DNA from: an uncultured Flavihumibacter sp.
Lineage (GTDB): Bacteria > Bacteroidota > Bacteroidia > Chitinophagales > Chitinophagaceae
Reading direction: 5' to 3'
DNA length: 18,789 bases
NCBI GenBank assembly: GCA_946482545.1
Contig: CAMLRX010000103.1
Coordinates: 1 to 18,789, forward strand
Shown: positions 7,776 through 14,294 of the stretch, one piece after another
How positions within the stretch are numbered: the first letter of the stretch is position 1
Layout of the letters: every line of letters begins with the position of its first letter
The notes under the pieces: model-generated
What the model was told of the DNA's origin: nothing
Databases searched by the model: none
Seen by the model: the letters and a program-made list of their open reading frames with translations, nothing else
Position numbers and translations under genes: made by a program

Positions 7776-9314
7776 ATGAAAAAGATTATCATACTGTTTT
7801 CCATCATCACCACAGGACTTGCAGCCTGTTACAAGGATAAGGGAAACTACGATTACAAGGATATCAATGAAATCACCATTTCGGATATTGGAACTGCTTA
7901 CGCCGGGATGACCGGCATCGACAAACTGCACATCGAACCCACGATCAACATGAGTATAAATCCCGGCGACGCCGGGAAGTTCACCTACTACTGGATCGTG
8001 ATGAAAAGTACCACCGTAATCGATACCATCGGCACCGATGCTGTGCTGGATTATGCTATTGAACTTCCTCCGGATAATTACCAGCTGCATTTCCGGGTGC
8101 TGGACCAGACAACAGGTGTGGTATGGAATGCCAGGACCAACTTTAATGTGGGAACACCTTATTCAAGAGGCTGGATGCTGATTGGGGAAGATGAAAACGG
8201 CAACGCTGAAGTGGAAATGCTCTCCATGGTGGTGGATACCGTTCACGTAAAAGGTATTCTTTCCCAGAGCGGACTTCCTGTACTGAAAACACCCCTGAAT
8301 GTAGTGCACACAGGTGGCAGCGCCAGTTACATGAAACTCTGGGCCATGACGGGTTCCGGTAGTTATTACTTCGACCGGCTCACCATGAAAGCCCTGCCCG
8401 CTAACAGGTTCGGACGGCTGGTGTACACCACCGATCCCATCAACAAAGATGAACTGAATCCTATCCTGATGGCCCCGCAAATAAGGGATATCGGCGGAGC
8501 TGTGGGCAGTAATTTTGTAAGAGCCATGATGTGTGAGGATGGAAGCATTTTCGCTGCTTACCTTTCATTGAACGGCGGAGATTTCTATGGCAATCCTGTA
8601 AACCGGGATAAAGAAAATATGAACGTAAGGCTCAAAGCCGCGCCATATATGCTGTACCCGATCGGAAGCATGAACTCCATGGTATGGTACGATACAGATA
8701 ACGACCGGTTTATGAACTACAGCTCGTTTATTCTGAATACGTCTTCTGTTACCCTCAAAGATAATCCGACCGATATATTTCCCTGGAACCAGTCGGGTAC
8801 GGGACGCAAGCTGGTATATGCTGAAAATACACGCAATACCGATGGCGGTTCCACCAACGGAAACTCTTTCGCTATCCTGAAAGATAATTCCAGTCAGACA
8901 TTCATCTACAAGTTCTATGCGAACGGTGCAGCCCCTGCAAAGCGGAGTTTTTATACCGTAAAACCCATGGCCACCGATTTCGATAAAGCAACTTTTTATG
9001 CTTTCTCTTCCCGGCGTACCGTGGTGTTTTATGTGGCCAACAACAAACTGTACGCTTATGACTACAATACCGGGAACGAAAAAATATACCAGTTCCCGGA
9101 TATTGATGCGGGCGAGATCACGATGTTGAAATTTGATACGCAGGTGGATTACCTTACCAATGCGCTGTACGTAGCTACCTACAATGCACAAACGAAAGGA
9201 ACCCTTCGCCGCTACAATGTCGGGACTGATCCCAATGTGGTGGAGCTCACGGCCGGCGCTTCCTGGAGTGGGTTGGTGAAGGTGAAGAACATGAACTGGA
9301 GGGCAGTGAACTGA
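7776..9314 (+). CDS. PKD-like family lipoprotein of a SusC/D locus
   Basis: A 512-residue predicted lipoprotein. The start at 7776 is preferred over the in-frame ATG at 7752 because it gives a compact signal peptide (MKKIIILFSIITTGLAAC, lipobox LAAC, Cys18) and follows an A-rich stretch; the longer form adds eight residues (MRRLKKFR). The mature protein opens CYKDKGNYDYKDINE, characteristic of PKD-like lipoproteins placed after SusC, SusD and DUF4843 genes. A PKD/Ig-like fold is expected at about 25-125 (KFTYYWIVMK, YQLHFRVLDQTTGVVW). The remainder, from the GWMLIGEDENGNAEV stretch at about 130, looks like repeated beta-strand blades (WYDTDNDRFMNY, FYVANNKLYAYDYNTG) and may be a propeller. 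Position suggests a surface-exposed accessory binding protein, analogous to the SusE/F-type position, but the ligand is unknown. Confidence 0.87.
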   Translation: MKKIIILFSIITTGLAACYKDKGNYDYKDINEITISDIGTAYAGMTGIDKLHIEPTINMSINPGDAGKFTYYWIVMKSTTVIDTIGTDAVLDYAIELPPDNYQLHFRVLDQTTGVVWNARTNFNVGTPYSRGWMLIGEDENGNAEVEMLSMVVDTVHVKGILSQSGLPVLKTPLNVVHTGGSASYMKLWAMTGSGSYYFDRLTMKALPANRFGRLVYTTDPINKDELNPILMAPQIRDIGGAVGSNFVRAMMCEDGSIFAAYLSLNGGDFYGNPVNRDKENMNVRLKAAPYMLYPIGSMNSMVWYDTDNDRFMNYSSFILNTSSVTLKDNPTDIFPWNQSGTGRKLVYAENTRNTDGGSTNGNSFAILKDNSSQTFIYKFYANGAAPAKRSFYTVKPMATDFDKATFYAFSSRRTVVFYVANNKLYAYDYNTGNEKIYQFPDIDAGEITMLKFDTQVDYLTNALYVATYNAQTKGTLRRYNVGTDPNVVELTAGASWSGLVKVKNMNWRAVN

Positions 9315-9339
9315 TTGCACGCAGGGGACAAATGTAAAT

Positions 9340-9357
9340 ATTTCCCGCAACGGCGCC
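9340..9357 (+). repeat. Direct repeat copy 1, 18 bases
   Basis: The sequence ATTTCCCGCAACGGCGCC is repeated exactly at 9493-9510, starting 153 bases later. It resembles the CGCAA-rich dispersed intergenic repeats I associate with Bacteroidota genomes; that resemblance is from memory, the exact repetition is seen. Confidence 0.6.
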
Positions 9358-9492
9358 ACGGCCTTTAGGTAGGGGAAGAACCTATGTCTTCTTTTCACGC
9401 AATTGCTTTGTGCTGCGCACTTTGCAACGCAAGGAAGCGGAGACGCAAGGCGTTAATTGGTTGGCAGGACTCTTTTTAGATGGCTTTTTCTC

Positions 9493-9510
9493 ATTTCCCG
9501 CAACGGCGCC
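9493..9510 (+). repeat. Direct repeat copy 2, 18 bases
   Basis: Exact second copy of the 9340-9357 element. The flanks differ (ACGGCCTTTAGG after copy 1, TGCTTCGTGCCT after copy 2), so the identity stops at the element edges and is not part of a longer duplication. Confidence 0.6.
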
Positions 9511-9607
9511 TGCTTCGTGCCTCGCAGTCTCTCAGGCGCAACGTGAGAGCAGCTTGATTATGCTGATTTTCTTTAAAGTAAACACAATTCGATTACCAAA
9601 AACATTG

Positions 9608-9643
9608 CCCCTCTCTGCAGGAGAGGGGGCGGGGTGAGGCCCC
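9608..9643 (+). repeat. GC-rich palindromic intergenic repeat ahead of the tlpA-like gene
   Basis: CCCCTCTC (9608-9615) pairs perfectly with GAGAGGGG (9621-9628) around TGCAG. It continues into GGCGGGGTGAGGCCCC (9628-9643), where GGGG (9631-9634) can pair with CCCC (9640-9643). The combined pattern, CCCCTCTC-loop-GAGAGGGG followed by GGGGTGAGG, matches a dispersed repeat I recall from Bacteroidota intergenic regions. It ends six bases before the ATG at 9650, so it forms the immediate leader of that gene. It could be a REP-like element, a terminator-like structure for the upstream unit, or both. Confidence 0.6.
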
Positions 9644-9649
9644 ACAATT

Positions 9650-10798
9650 ATGAAAAATACAATCATTCTTTCCGCATTATTATTATCTGCAGTATCACTG
9701 CATGCACAACAATCCTTCGAAATAAAAGGAAAACTCACCGATCCATCTCTGGAAGGCGCAAAGGTTACACTCAACTATGTGGATGGTGGCAAATACCATA
9801 CGGATAGCGCTTTTCTGAAGAATGGCACATTCAGTTTTAAAGGCGTGGTGGCCGAACCGGTACAAGGTACACTGACGGTGAAAATGAAACCGGCCCAAAA
9901 GCCCACGCTGGCCGAAATGCTGGCGCCACCTGTGAACCGCACCGATGTGTACCTGGAAAAAGGAATGGTTCAGTTAGAAGGAAAAGGCATGTCGGTCGCG
10001 AAAGTAAAAGGCGGCCGTTCAACCATGGAATTGATCTCTTTGAAAAAAGCTCAGCGCCCCTTTAAAGAAAAGCAGGTGGAGGCAGTATTGCAGATTGGAA
10101 AATCAAGAGAAGCAAAAGATTCAGTAGGAATGGCGCGTGCACGGGCATTGAATGAAAGGCTTAGAGCGCAGGAAGACAGTGTGGCACTGGCTTTCATTAA
10201 AAATAACCCTGGATCTTATGTGGCGATCAATATGTTCAAAGAAAGAGCCAATCCCAAAGCATTGGCCGAAAACAGGAGCGAAGTGGAAGCCTCCTTTAAG
10301 CGTTTTTCAACGGCCATGCAACAAAGCCTGGCCGGACAGGAAATTGCTGAAAGACTGGAAGTAACAGGCAGGATCGCCGCAGGGAAAATGGCGCCTGATT
10401 TTACCATGAACGATACGCTGGGCAATCCCGTAAGTCTGTCGTCCTTCAAAGGCAAATATGTATTACTCGATTTCTGGGCTTCCTGGTGTATGCCCTGCCG
10501 CTTCGAAAATCCTTCTGTAGTAAAGGCATACAACGAATTCAAGGATAAGAATTTTACGATACTCGCAGTGTCACTCGACAGGCCGGGGGCCAAACAAGCC
10601 TGGCTGGATGCGATCCACAAAGACGGCCTCACCTGGACACATGTGTCGGACCTGCAGTTCTGGAACAGCGCCGCCGTTAAATTGTATGGCGTAAGCAGCG
10701 TACCGATGAATTATTTGATAGGCCCCGATGGAAAGATCATTGCGACTTATCTCAGGGGAGAAGCGTTGCGTGAGAAGTTGAAGGAATTGCTGCATTAG
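9650..10798 (+). CDS. TlpA-type periplasmic thiol:disulfide oxidoreductase with N-terminal DUF4369
   Basis: A 382-residue exported protein. The signal peptide is at 1-19 (MKNTIILSALLLSAVSLHA) with cleavage near Ala19-Gln20. A DUF4369-like beta domain spans about 22-115 (FEIKGKLTDPSLEGAKVTLNYVD is its core region), followed by a charged helical linker at about 120-240. An AhpC-TSA/thioredoxin-fold domain spans about 245-382: APDFTMNDTLGNPVSLSSFKG, then LLDFWASWCMPC with the redox pair Cys280-Cys283, and the cis-proline region SSVPMNYLIGPDG with Pro342. Active-site residues are complete, so it should be a working oxidoreductase. Proteins of this architecture often close SusC/D operons in Bacteroidota; the client is not known. 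Here a repeat-bearing 335-base gap separates it from the operon, so shared transcription is uncertain. DsbD/CcdA-type reductant supply would be encoded elsewhere. Confidence 0.93.
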   Translation: MKNTIILSALLLSAVSLHAQQSFEIKGKLTDPSLEGAKVTLNYVDGGKYHTDSAFLKNGTFSFKGVVAEPVQGTLTVKMKPAQKPTLAEMLAPPVNRTDVYLEKGMVQLEGKGMSVAKVKGGRSTMELISLKKAQRPFKEKQVEAVLQIGKSREAKDSVGMARARALNERLRAQEDSVALAFIKNNPGSYVAINMFKERANPKALAENRSEVEASFKRFSTAMQQSLAGQEIAERLEVTGRIAAGKMAPDFTMNDTLGNPVSLSSFKGKYVLLDFWASWCMPCRFENPSVVKAYNEFKDKNFTILAVSLDRPGAKQAWLDAIHKDGLTWTHVSDLQFWNSAAVKLYGVSSVPMNYLIGPDGKIIATYLRGEALREKLKELLH

Positions 10799-10917
10799 AA
10801 GGAACAGGCCACTGCGGTGCTTTTGGCGCTGCGGTGGCTTCCCAAATCTGCTTCGTGGAATTGTTTTTTCCTTCCTTCAATGCTGTTTAATGCTTCATTC
10901 AGCGCGTGCAGTTGCAT
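10795..10917 (-). CDS. Possible 40-residue small ORF of unknown function
   Basis: An ATG on the minus strand at 10917 opens a 40-residue frame (MQLHALNEALNSIEGRKKQF at the N-terminus) nine bases after the stop of the 519-residue secreted-protein gene. GGAGAG lies just before the ATG, but too close for an ideal ribosome site. The first half could be an amphipathic helix; the second half is coded by the 10808-10838 hairpin and looks non-protein-like. Its stop overlaps the end of the converging tlpA-like gene. More likely chance than gene. Confidence 0.15.
   Translation of the reverse strand: MQLHALNEALNSIEGRKKQFHEADLGSHRSAKSTAVACSF
10808..10838. terminator. Strong hairpin between converging genes, possible bidirectional terminator
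   Basis: A 13-base stem (10808-10820 with 10826-10838, containing G-T wobbles) closes a TTTTG loop: GCCACTGCGGTGC against GCGCTGCGGTGGC. It lies ten bases after the tlpA-like stop and about 90 bases after the end of the opposing minus-strand gene, where transcripts meet. Neither side has an immediate T-run, so the terminator call rests on position and stem strength; a palindromic repeat is the alternative. Confidence 0.45.
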
Positions 10918-10926
10918 GCTCTCCGA

Positions 10927-12486
10927 TTATTTTTTCACCACTTTTTTTGTACCATAACACCTGCCACAGGTAACCTCGCCTTTGTACGTGCTTGGCGGTG
11001 TATAAGTGGTGGTTTTGATATAGTCGCCTGAAACCGAAGAGCCGGTATGTTTTTCGCTGATTGAATAAGAATACGTGTAGGGCGATTTTATGGTTTTGGT
11101 AACGGTGCCGGTTCCGGCGCATTCGGGACATCGGGTAAAAAACTGCGCGTTGCTTTCATTCAGTATTTTAAAGTTGGTAGCCGTAGACGGAATCACATCA
11201 CCGTTACTGAGGTTTCTGCCGTTCAGCGAAGTATGCAGTACCATTGCTTTTTTCCCATTGAATAGCACCACCTGTCCGTACTGAAGTACGTCCGCGGCCA
11301 GTTTCATCCCGGCAAGCTCTTCTACCTGGTGCGCATATACCTGGGTGTGGTTGGCTGCCGCCGCGCTTTTCGCTTTCAGCAGGTGTGATGCCGCCAGCGT
11401 TTTGTCGCCATTTGCATAATGTAGTTTGGCCAGGCCTATATTGGCGTAGAGGTGCGCATAGCTATTGAACTTTGTTTTTGAAATGGCTTTCTCGTAATAG
11501 AAACGGGCGCTGTCGGGATTGTTCTTCATAAAAAGAGCGGCGATTTCAATATTGTAATACGGCATCATATCGGCCACGGCCCTGAACAATTGAGCGAAGG
11601 AGAGGGAAGCGTCAAGATCGCGAAACTGGGTTTTTGCCTGAAGAAATTCGGCCAGACTTAAACCAGCGTATAACGAAGTGGGGGCTTCCTCCCATCCCAG
11701 TTTGTACCATTTGTAGGCTTCTGCCAGGTTGTTGATGCTGTCGTGTGTGGTGTGGTAGGTTTTGGCGATGGCGGTTTTGCCTACTCCTTTTAGTTTGTCA
11801 AGATTTTGCAACAGGAAGGCTCTTTGAGCGAGGTAATCGGCGCCAAGTCCACCACCACGGTAACAGCAGTTTGCAGCGGTGGCGGCAATGTCCATGGTAT
11901 TCGTGCTGTCCACATAAATAGTTTGTTGATTGGGTCGCGATACCCGGAACAGGTAAGGGGTGGGATGAAAAATGCCATCATCTTTCAACTGTCCGAAGTC
12001 CATCGTCATGTATTGTGCGGGGATAAGTATTTCGGCTTTACCATTCATCAGCCCCCAGTCCGTATTTTCAAAGAAAAGCACATACTGCGGATAATGGTAG
12101 CTTATTTTTATTTGATAATATTCTTTGCTGAATTGTTGAAAATCAAAATTATATAACGCGTATTTTCCATTTTTACCCAATACCATAAAATCGCTGCCTG
12201 CGTAACCTTGTGGCAGCATTGTTAAGCCCTTACCTTTTTTAATAATCTTTCCTGTTTGCCTGTGAAGTAGTTCCACTTTATGGTTTTTATCTTCAGCGAT
12301 AAAGTAACCGGCTTTTGGCGCGTCATATATTTTATGGTACTTCCGTTTTACTACTTCATTGTTCTGCTGATCCGTCAGGCCGTAAAATCCTAACCCCAGA
12401 CTGCTGATTTTAAGGTCCTGGGCAAGCAGTACATTTGCATAACAAATAGCTACCAGTAATAATAAAGATTTAAGGATATGATTCAT
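10927..12486 (-). CDS. Secreted protein with WG repeat, TPR-like helices and DnaJ-type CxxCxG zinc motif; function unknown
   Basis: A 519-residue protein with a clear signal peptide (about 1-22, SLLLLVAICYANVLLAQ). The N-terminal third is beta-rich and contains at least one WG/KWG-type repeat at about 141-160 (TDWGLMNGKAEILIPAQY). Residues about 250-400 are helical with TPR-like periodicity (NLAEAYKWYKLGWEEAPTSL, then LYANIGLAKLHYANGDK). The C-terminus has two half-sites of a DnaJ-type zinc finger: CPECAGTG at 453-460 and CGRCYG at 507-512, separated by a Ser/Thr/Tyr-rich stretch of about 45 residues. Cys207-Cys208 is an extra adjacent pair. No catalytic domain is recognised. It is the last clear gene of the minus-strand cluster, 39 bases after the propeller-like lipoprotein gene. 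WG and TPR repeats suggest protein-protein binding. The domain calls are by eye; a specific function would be a guess. Confidence 0.85.
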   Translation of the reverse strand: MNHILKSLLLLVAICYANVLLAQDLKISSLGLGFYGLTDQQNNEVVKRKYHKIYDAPKAGYFIAEDKNHKVELLHRQTGKIIKKGKGLTMLPQGYAGSDFMVLGKNGKYALYNFDFQQFSKEYYQIKISYHYPQYVLFFENTDWGLMNGKAEILIPAQYMTMDFGQLKDDGIFHPTPYLFRVSRPNQQTIYVDSTNTMDIAATAANCCYRGGGLGADYLAQRAFLLQNLDKLKGVGKTAIAKTYHTTHDSINNLAEAYKWYKLGWEEAPTSLYAGLSLAEFLQAKTQFRDLDASLSFAQLFRAVADMMPYYNIEIAALFMKNNPDSARFYYEKAISKTKFNSYAHLYANIGLAKLHYANGDKTLAASHLLKAKSAAAANHTQVYAHQVEELAGMKLAADVLQYGQVVLFNGKKAMVLHTSLNGRNLSNGDVIPSTATNFKILNESNAQFFTRCPECAGTGTVTKTIKSPYTYSYSISEKHTGSSVSGDYIKTTTYTPPSTYKGEVTCGRCYGTKKVVKK

Positions 12487-12525
12487 TGAATATCAGTTGA
12501 TAATAAACTAAAACTAGATTTAGAA

Positions 12526-13515
12526 TTAAAGCAATGGTTTGATACTTTTGAATAATCCCGCACTCGTTCCTACCCAAACGAAATTGTTGTTGTCGATAGA
12601 TGCGCATTGGAGGTTGCCCTGAATTCCTTTGAAGGCGATCTCTTCCTGTCCGTTGTAAAAAAGCCGATTCACCTGGGACACGTAAATAGCGTGTGCTCCG
12701 GTTTTGTCCTGGCCAATATGGTACACCAGTCCGGCTTTCCAGTAGCTTGCCAGTGGAAGCCAACTGTTGTTATGACCTTTTTGATCTGAATAATAAGGGG
12801 TAAGGATATTCATGTTGGCGCTGGGCACGTATTCGTAAACGCAAAGGGTGGTGCTTTCGTTGTTCCCGGCAATATAGAAGCCTGCACAATGATTTTTCTG
12901 AAACGATGGATTTTTGCCCATTACGAAGGTGTGCGATGGCGTGCGTTGGTTGAAGATTTTTCTGCCATCGGGACGGATATTTCCGAAAAAACCATCTTTC
13001 ATAGTGGATGTTCCGAAACTTGCGTACACCGATCCGTCTCCATTCCAGGTGGTGCGCATGAAATCGCATTGGATGGGCTCATTGAGGTTGGCGATGAGTG
13101 CCTCGCCGTTGTAATCCAGGGTAGCGCTGGTATTTTTAGGTGTATTGTACACCCAGAACTTCGCGCCGTAGGTGTAGTTGCCCAGACTGATGCCGCCCAG
13201 GAAAAGCTTTTCACCATCGGCCCGCAGGGCGATGGACTGAATGGTGTTGCCGCTCATGTTGAGTTTTTCCTTCCACTCGGTTCCGTTGGTATAGGAGAAG
13301 AAAATCCGGTTCAGGTCATCGAGATAGGCGGCGTTTCCTTCGTTGAAGGCGATGTCTTTTACAGCACGTTCTCCGGCGATATTTATTTTTTCAAAGGATG
13401 CATCCGCGATCCAGGATGTGATTGTATTTTCCGGAGTAGTGGCTGCCGGTTCGGTTTTTTTTGAACAGCTCAACAGGCTGAATGCAAGCAGGTAAAAGAG
13501 GTTTTTTACTTTCAT
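12526..13515 (-). CDS. Propeller-like lipoprotein of unknown function
   Basis: A 329-residue predicted lipoprotein. The ATG at 13515 is chosen because it begins directly with a lipoprotein signal (MKVKNLFYLLAFSLLSC, Cys17, then SKK). The open frame reaches ATG at 13563, but that form would bury the signal behind 16 residues. The mature protein shows repeated blade-like strands: VKDIAFNEGNAAYLDD, IQSIALRADGEKLFLGG, TTWNGDGSVYASFGTSTMKD and, near the end, NNFVWVGTSAGLFKSI. The last resembles the WVGTsaGL motif of two-component-regulator-type propeller repeats. A single beta-propeller exposed in the periplasm or at the cell surface is the best structural guess. The next gene upstream on this strand lies 77 bases away and the next downstream 39 bases away, so co-transcription is likely. 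No active site or ligand can be named. Confidence 0.82.
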   Translation of the reverse strand: MKVKNLFYLLAFSLLSCSKKTEPAATTPENTITSWIADASFEKINIAGERAVKDIAFNEGNAAYLDDLNRIFFSYTNGTEWKEKLNMSGNTIQSIALRADGEKLFLGGISLGNYTYGAKFWVYNTPKNTSATLDYNGEALIANLNEPIQCDFMRTTWNGDGSVYASFGTSTMKDGFFGNIRPDGRKIFNQRTPSHTFVMGKNPSFQKNHCAGFYIAGNNESTTLCVYEYVPSANMNILTPYYSDQKGHNNSWLPLASYWKAGLVYHIGQDKTGAHAIYVSQVNRLFYNGQEEIAFKGIQGNLQCASIDNNNFVWVGTSAGLFKSIKPLL

Positions 13516-13592
13516 ACGGAATAGGGTTGGTCCAGTTCCGCAATGATAGCACCTGCGGAACATTTATACCATACCCTGTAACACGTATATTG

Positions 13593-14162
13593 CTATGGTT
13601 TTCGCTTTACCCGGAATTCCCCCTCCGTAATCTGAACATGGGCATTTAAGGTATTGTCATACAAATGAGCGGAGAAAACACCCTGAATTATATCGTCGTT
13701 GATAACGGTGAAGCGCACCGTGGCGGAACCGGGGTTGTTCACAAGGTTCAGGCTTTTCGACATTACATACAACTTTCCTGAGTTGTCGTAATACCCGAAC
13801 TGCATAAGCGCAAGTGGTGAATTGCCGGCGGTGGTATAGTCTATTCCTGTTGTGAATGCTGCGTCACCATTCATGATAACGGAAACTGCATTGCGCAATA
13901 CCTGATTAATATCTGCGGTGGCGGAAATTACGGAAGAAAATCCTGTAACGCCTGTAGTGGTTGTATTTACGGAAGTGCTGCCAGGGTAATAAGCCTGTTT
14001 TACGGTATTGCTGTAATCTACTGCAGCGCCATTGGCTTTGAACCTGAAATAGTAATCGCCGCCGGAACCGCCATCGTCTCCTGATTTGGAGCAACTTCCA
14101 ATAAAAATAGCGCAGCATAAAATGAGCATAGCAGCAAGGGGAGTGTTGAACTTCCTTTTCAT
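13593..14162 (-). CDS. Small hypothetical lipoprotein
   Basis: A 189-residue predicted lipoprotein. The start at 14162 gives MKRKFNTPLAAMLILCCAIFIGSC, with lipobox IGSC and Cys24, followed by the flexible SKSGDDGGSGGD tether common in Bacteroidota surface lipoproteins; an ATG at 14177 adds five residues and is less likely. The mature part begins DYYFRFKANGAAVDYSN and ends HVQITEGEFRVKRKP. It is beta-rich and layered like the DUF6252-type lipoproteins, but that link is by eye and weak. There are no cysteines after the lipobox and no catalytic motif. It lies 132 bases after the tolC-type gene in the same direction, so it may belong to the exporter operon or start its own unit. Confidence 0.8.
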   Translation of the reverse strand: MKRKFNTPLAAMLILCCAIFIGSCSKSGDDGGSGGDYYFRFKANGAAVDYSNTVKQAYYPGSTSVNTTTTGVTGFSSVISATADINQVLRNAVSVIMNGDAAFTTGIDYTTAGNSPLALMQFGYYDNSGKLYVMSKSLNLVNNPGSATVRFTVINDDIIQGVFSAHLYDNTLNAHVQITEGEFRVKRKP

Positions 14163-14294
14163 AAGAATCATTTGCATTGAATGAATAAATTATTGGGTAT
14201 AGTGCGCTGCGCTGATAAGGTTTTTCAATGCATAGATTCTAAGGGAAATAAAGGTAAGAAAATTTTCAGATTCCTTTTCCAGCCTGTCCGTGTA

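Larger units (their letters stand above)
9315..9649. other. 335-base intergenic region with repeat elements, no credible gene
   Basis: This gap separates the PKD-like gene from the tlpA-like gene. It contains two copies of an 18-base direct repeat (9340-9357 and 9493-9510), a stretch rich in CGCAA and GCAA units (about 9402-9455), a perfect 6-base inverted repeat CTCTCA/TGAGAG at 9529-9534 and 9544-9549, and a GC-rich hairpin at 9608-9628. An open frame at 9410-9637 runs through all of these and has no protein-like features, so it is not called. No clear TAnnTTTG promoter is seen for the downstream gene. I infer that repeat sequence has accumulated between two genes that once may have been closer. 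Confidence 0.6.

Noticed and set aside
8565..9398. Long minus-strand open frame (277 residues) opposite the PKD-like gene
   Set aside because: It lies antisense to a well-supported lipoprotein gene, has no signal peptide or recognisable domain and reads like the complement of beta-rich coding sequence.
9340..9510. CRISPR array or insertion sequence ends
   Set aside because: Only two copies of the short repeat, spacer far too long for CRISPR, and no transposase frame or terminal inverted repeats around it.
9410..9637. Plus-strand frame of 75 residues between the PKD-like and tlpA-like genes
   Set aside because: It runs through the direct repeat, the CGCAA-rich stretch and the hairpin, and its sequence reflects those repeats instead of a protein.
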